Shown: piece by piece, positions 62,966 through 64,000 of the stretch
Numbering within the stretch: the first letter of the stretch is position 1
Layout: every line of letters begins with the position of its first letter
Assembly (NCBI RefSeq): GCF_041075285.1
Contig: NZ_CP163512.1
Location: forward strand, 4,092,001 to 4,156,000
DNA length: 64,000 nt
Source: Providencia rettgeri
GTDB lineage: Bacteria; Pseudomonadota; Gammaproteobacteria; Enterobacterales; Enterobacteriaceae
Direction: 5' to 3'
Program-made: the position numbers and the translations under genes
Notes under the pieces: generated by a model
Told to the model about the DNA's origin: nothing
What the model saw: the letters and a program-made list of their open reading frames with translations, nothing else
Database searches by the model: none

Positions 62966-63745
62966 TTAATAAATCACTTTCACAAACCCATTGCGGCAAT
63001 AGGTTTCATATTCATCGGAAAGCTGCCTGTTTGTGACTATCACATCAAATTGTGATAATTCCCCCATATTGGCGGTCGCCACTTCATCAAATAAGTTATA
63101 AGGGGCGAGTAAAATCTTACGAATAGATTTTTCCATCGCTTTTTTCTTCATGGGTAAATCATCAATATTATAACAGGTTACGCCATACGTACCGTGAACA
63201 CCTGCGGCGGAAATAAAAGCTTTTCTGGGGTTAATTGAGTCGAGTAGAGAAGGCAACGAAGGGTTGTAAAATGAATCACTTTTAGGGCGATATTCACCAC
63301 CGCACAATAACGCGGTGGCATTTTTTTTCTGGCTAAGTGCAAGAAAAACGTTATGGGAATAACAAATCCCCGTAAAGCTGATTTCTTCAGGGATCAGGGA
63401 AATTAATGTTGCCATTTCAATGCCATTATCAAAGAAGATCACGTCATCCTCAGTCACCATGCTAGCGGCAAGATTGGGAATATAGAGCTCTTCGGTTTGA
63501 TCTGGCGTGAAAATATCGGCTTGCTGCTCTTGGGTTACGAGGTTAGCGGGTCGGGTAACAGAAACAATATAGCCACCAAGGAGTGACATAGGGATAGGGC
63601 CTTCCGTATCTGCGCTAAGGTCTCGGCGAATGGTCATTTCAGACACTTCGAGTATCCTAGCAGCTTCTTTAAGATGAATACGTCCTGAACGTTTCAAACA
63701 TTCACTTAAGCGGCGAAGGCGTTCTTTTTGTTTAGTTTCTATCAC
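62966..63745 (-). CDS. deoR: DeoR-type repressor of deoxynucleoside catabolism
   Basis: 259 residues (E. coli DeoR 252). N-terminal HTH IHLKEAARILEVSEMTIRRDL, then LLGGYIV; sugar-binding domain with FFDNGIEMATLISLIP, ICYSHNVFLALSQK, LLCGGEYR and SAAGVHGTYGVTCYN as in DeoR. In E. coli it is released by deoxyribose-5-phosphate. 55 bp downstream of deoC, same strand, so probably co-transcribed with its target. Confidence 0.88.
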   Translation of the reverse strand: MIETKQKERLRRLSECLKRSGRIHLKEAARILEVSEMTIRRDLSADTEGPIPMSLLGGYIVSVTRPANLVTQEQQADIFTPDQTEELYIPNLAASMVTEDDVIFFDNGIEMATLISLIPEEISFTGICYSHNVFLALSQKKNATALLCGGEYRPKSDSFYNPSLPSLLDSINPRKAFISAAGVHGTYGVTCYNIDDLPMKKKAMEKSIRKILLAPYNLFDEVATANMGELSQFDVIVTNRQLSDEYETYCRNGFVKVIY

Positions 63746-63800
63746 CCTACAATCCTTTTATGAGATACAAAATTAGCGCGGCTGGGCCGCGCTCCATCAT

Positions 63801-64000
63801 TTAGTAGTCGCTTGGCTTGGTTGCTGTTCCTGTGACAATCGCCACACTGGCGCTTGCGCCAATGCGGTTTGCACCGGCTTCAATCATTTTAATTGCCGTT
63901 TCACGATCACGTACACCGCCGGAGGCTTTCACACCAACTTCACTGCCAACGATGTTGCGCATTAAAGCAACATGATGTTCAGTGGCACCCATTGTACTGA
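63801..64000 (-). CDS. deoC: Deoxyribose-phosphate aldolase DeoC (5' part outside window)
   Basis: C-terminal ~66 residues of DeoC, reading to a stop at 63801. Visible motif [29 protein letters not shown] contains the conserved active-site Lys of V-K-x-(S/A)-G-G (shown as family motif) and the phosphate-binding G-A-x-R-I-G-A-S. The end GTATKPSDY indicates the short (~220-residue) DeoC type rather than the longer E. coli form. It splits 2-deoxyribose-5-phosphate to acetaldehyde and glyceraldehyde-3-phosphate. Confidence 0.88.
   Translation of the reverse strand, partial: STMGATEHHVALMRNIVGSEVGVKASGGVRDRETAIKMIEAGANRIGASASVAIVTGTATKPSDY

Noticed and set aside
1..64000. CRISPR array, rRNA genes, intact IS elements, prophage
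   Set aside because: No regularly spaced repeats, no rRNA sequence, no transposase or phage structural genes seen. The adhesin repeats are coding and the relaxase is a fragment.

Overview
The window looks like chromosomal DNA of a low-GC enterobacterium of the Morganellaceae, most probably Providencia. This is inferred from gene content, the AT-rich intergenic DNA and the close match of the housekeeping proteins (RtcB, SoxR, ArnT, DcuC, DmsABC, RNase BN, DeoR) to enterobacterial families; no species marker is present. Most of the window is ordinary operons, with accessory blocks at the left end (giant adhesin), at 38-44 kb (fimbriae) and at 53.5-56.3 kb (toxin-antitoxin, relaxase remnant, putative effector/immunity pair).

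Left end (1-12.6 kb): a type 1 secretion locus resembling the Salmonella SPI-4 (sii) system. A leftward operon encodes a MotB/SiiA-like protein, a MotA/TolQ/SiiB-like protein, a TolC-like outer-membrane channel, an HlyD-like adaptor, an unrecognised one-TM protein and an ABC exporter cut by the window edge. Diverging from it is a 2293-residue adhesin made of an N-terminal coiled coil and about 21 Ig-like repeats, with near-identical internal duplications. 13.8-18.8 kb holds a three-gene peptidoglycan O-acetylation operon (MBOAT, DUF459, SGNH lipoprotein), an ERIC element and the glucosaminidase gene bax. 19.2-22.5 kb is an envelope operon (beta-barrel, Omp85-like barrel, DUF4056 lipoprotein) with one-base stop/start overlaps.

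23-32 kb: a DUF4026/DUF2314 protein, a RecX paralogue, dcuC, a serine/threonine-type transporter, O-acetylhomoserine sulfhydrylase and a stand-alone arnT preceded by a near-perfect PhoP box. 32-37.5 kb: a MexGHI-like RND efflux operon (DoxX protein, adaptor, pump, plus a 57-codon small ORF at its end) divergent from soxR. The shared intergenic region has a SoxR box inside a 19-bp-spaced promoter. 38.4-44 kb: chaperone-usher fimbrial operon and an orphan 98-residue fimbrillin. 44.7-53.5 kb: a CPA1 Na+/H+ antiporter, a protein with a duplicated motif, an AraC regulator divergent from dmsABCD with helically phased direct repeats, and a DoxX gene.

53.5-56.3 kb: a Phd/ParE-type module bounded by 86-bp direct repeats derived from the 3' end of doxX, a decayed MobA/MobL relaxase fragment and a two-gene candidate toxin/immunity pair. 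56.3-62.9 kb: an RNA-repair locus. A sigma-54 promoter reads leftward through a roughly 300-nt structured leader with a tRNA T-arm-like hairpin into a slipin with a duplicated module, then rtcB and an RlaP-like nucleotidyltransferase. The CARF-AAA+ activator gene rtcR diverges and is followed 13 bp later by rbn (RNase BN/Z). The window ends with deoR and the 3' part of deoC. The strongest candidates for something under-described are the rtc leader RNA plus tandem-module slipin, the divergent sii-like locus with its extra membrane protein, and the effector/immunity pair.
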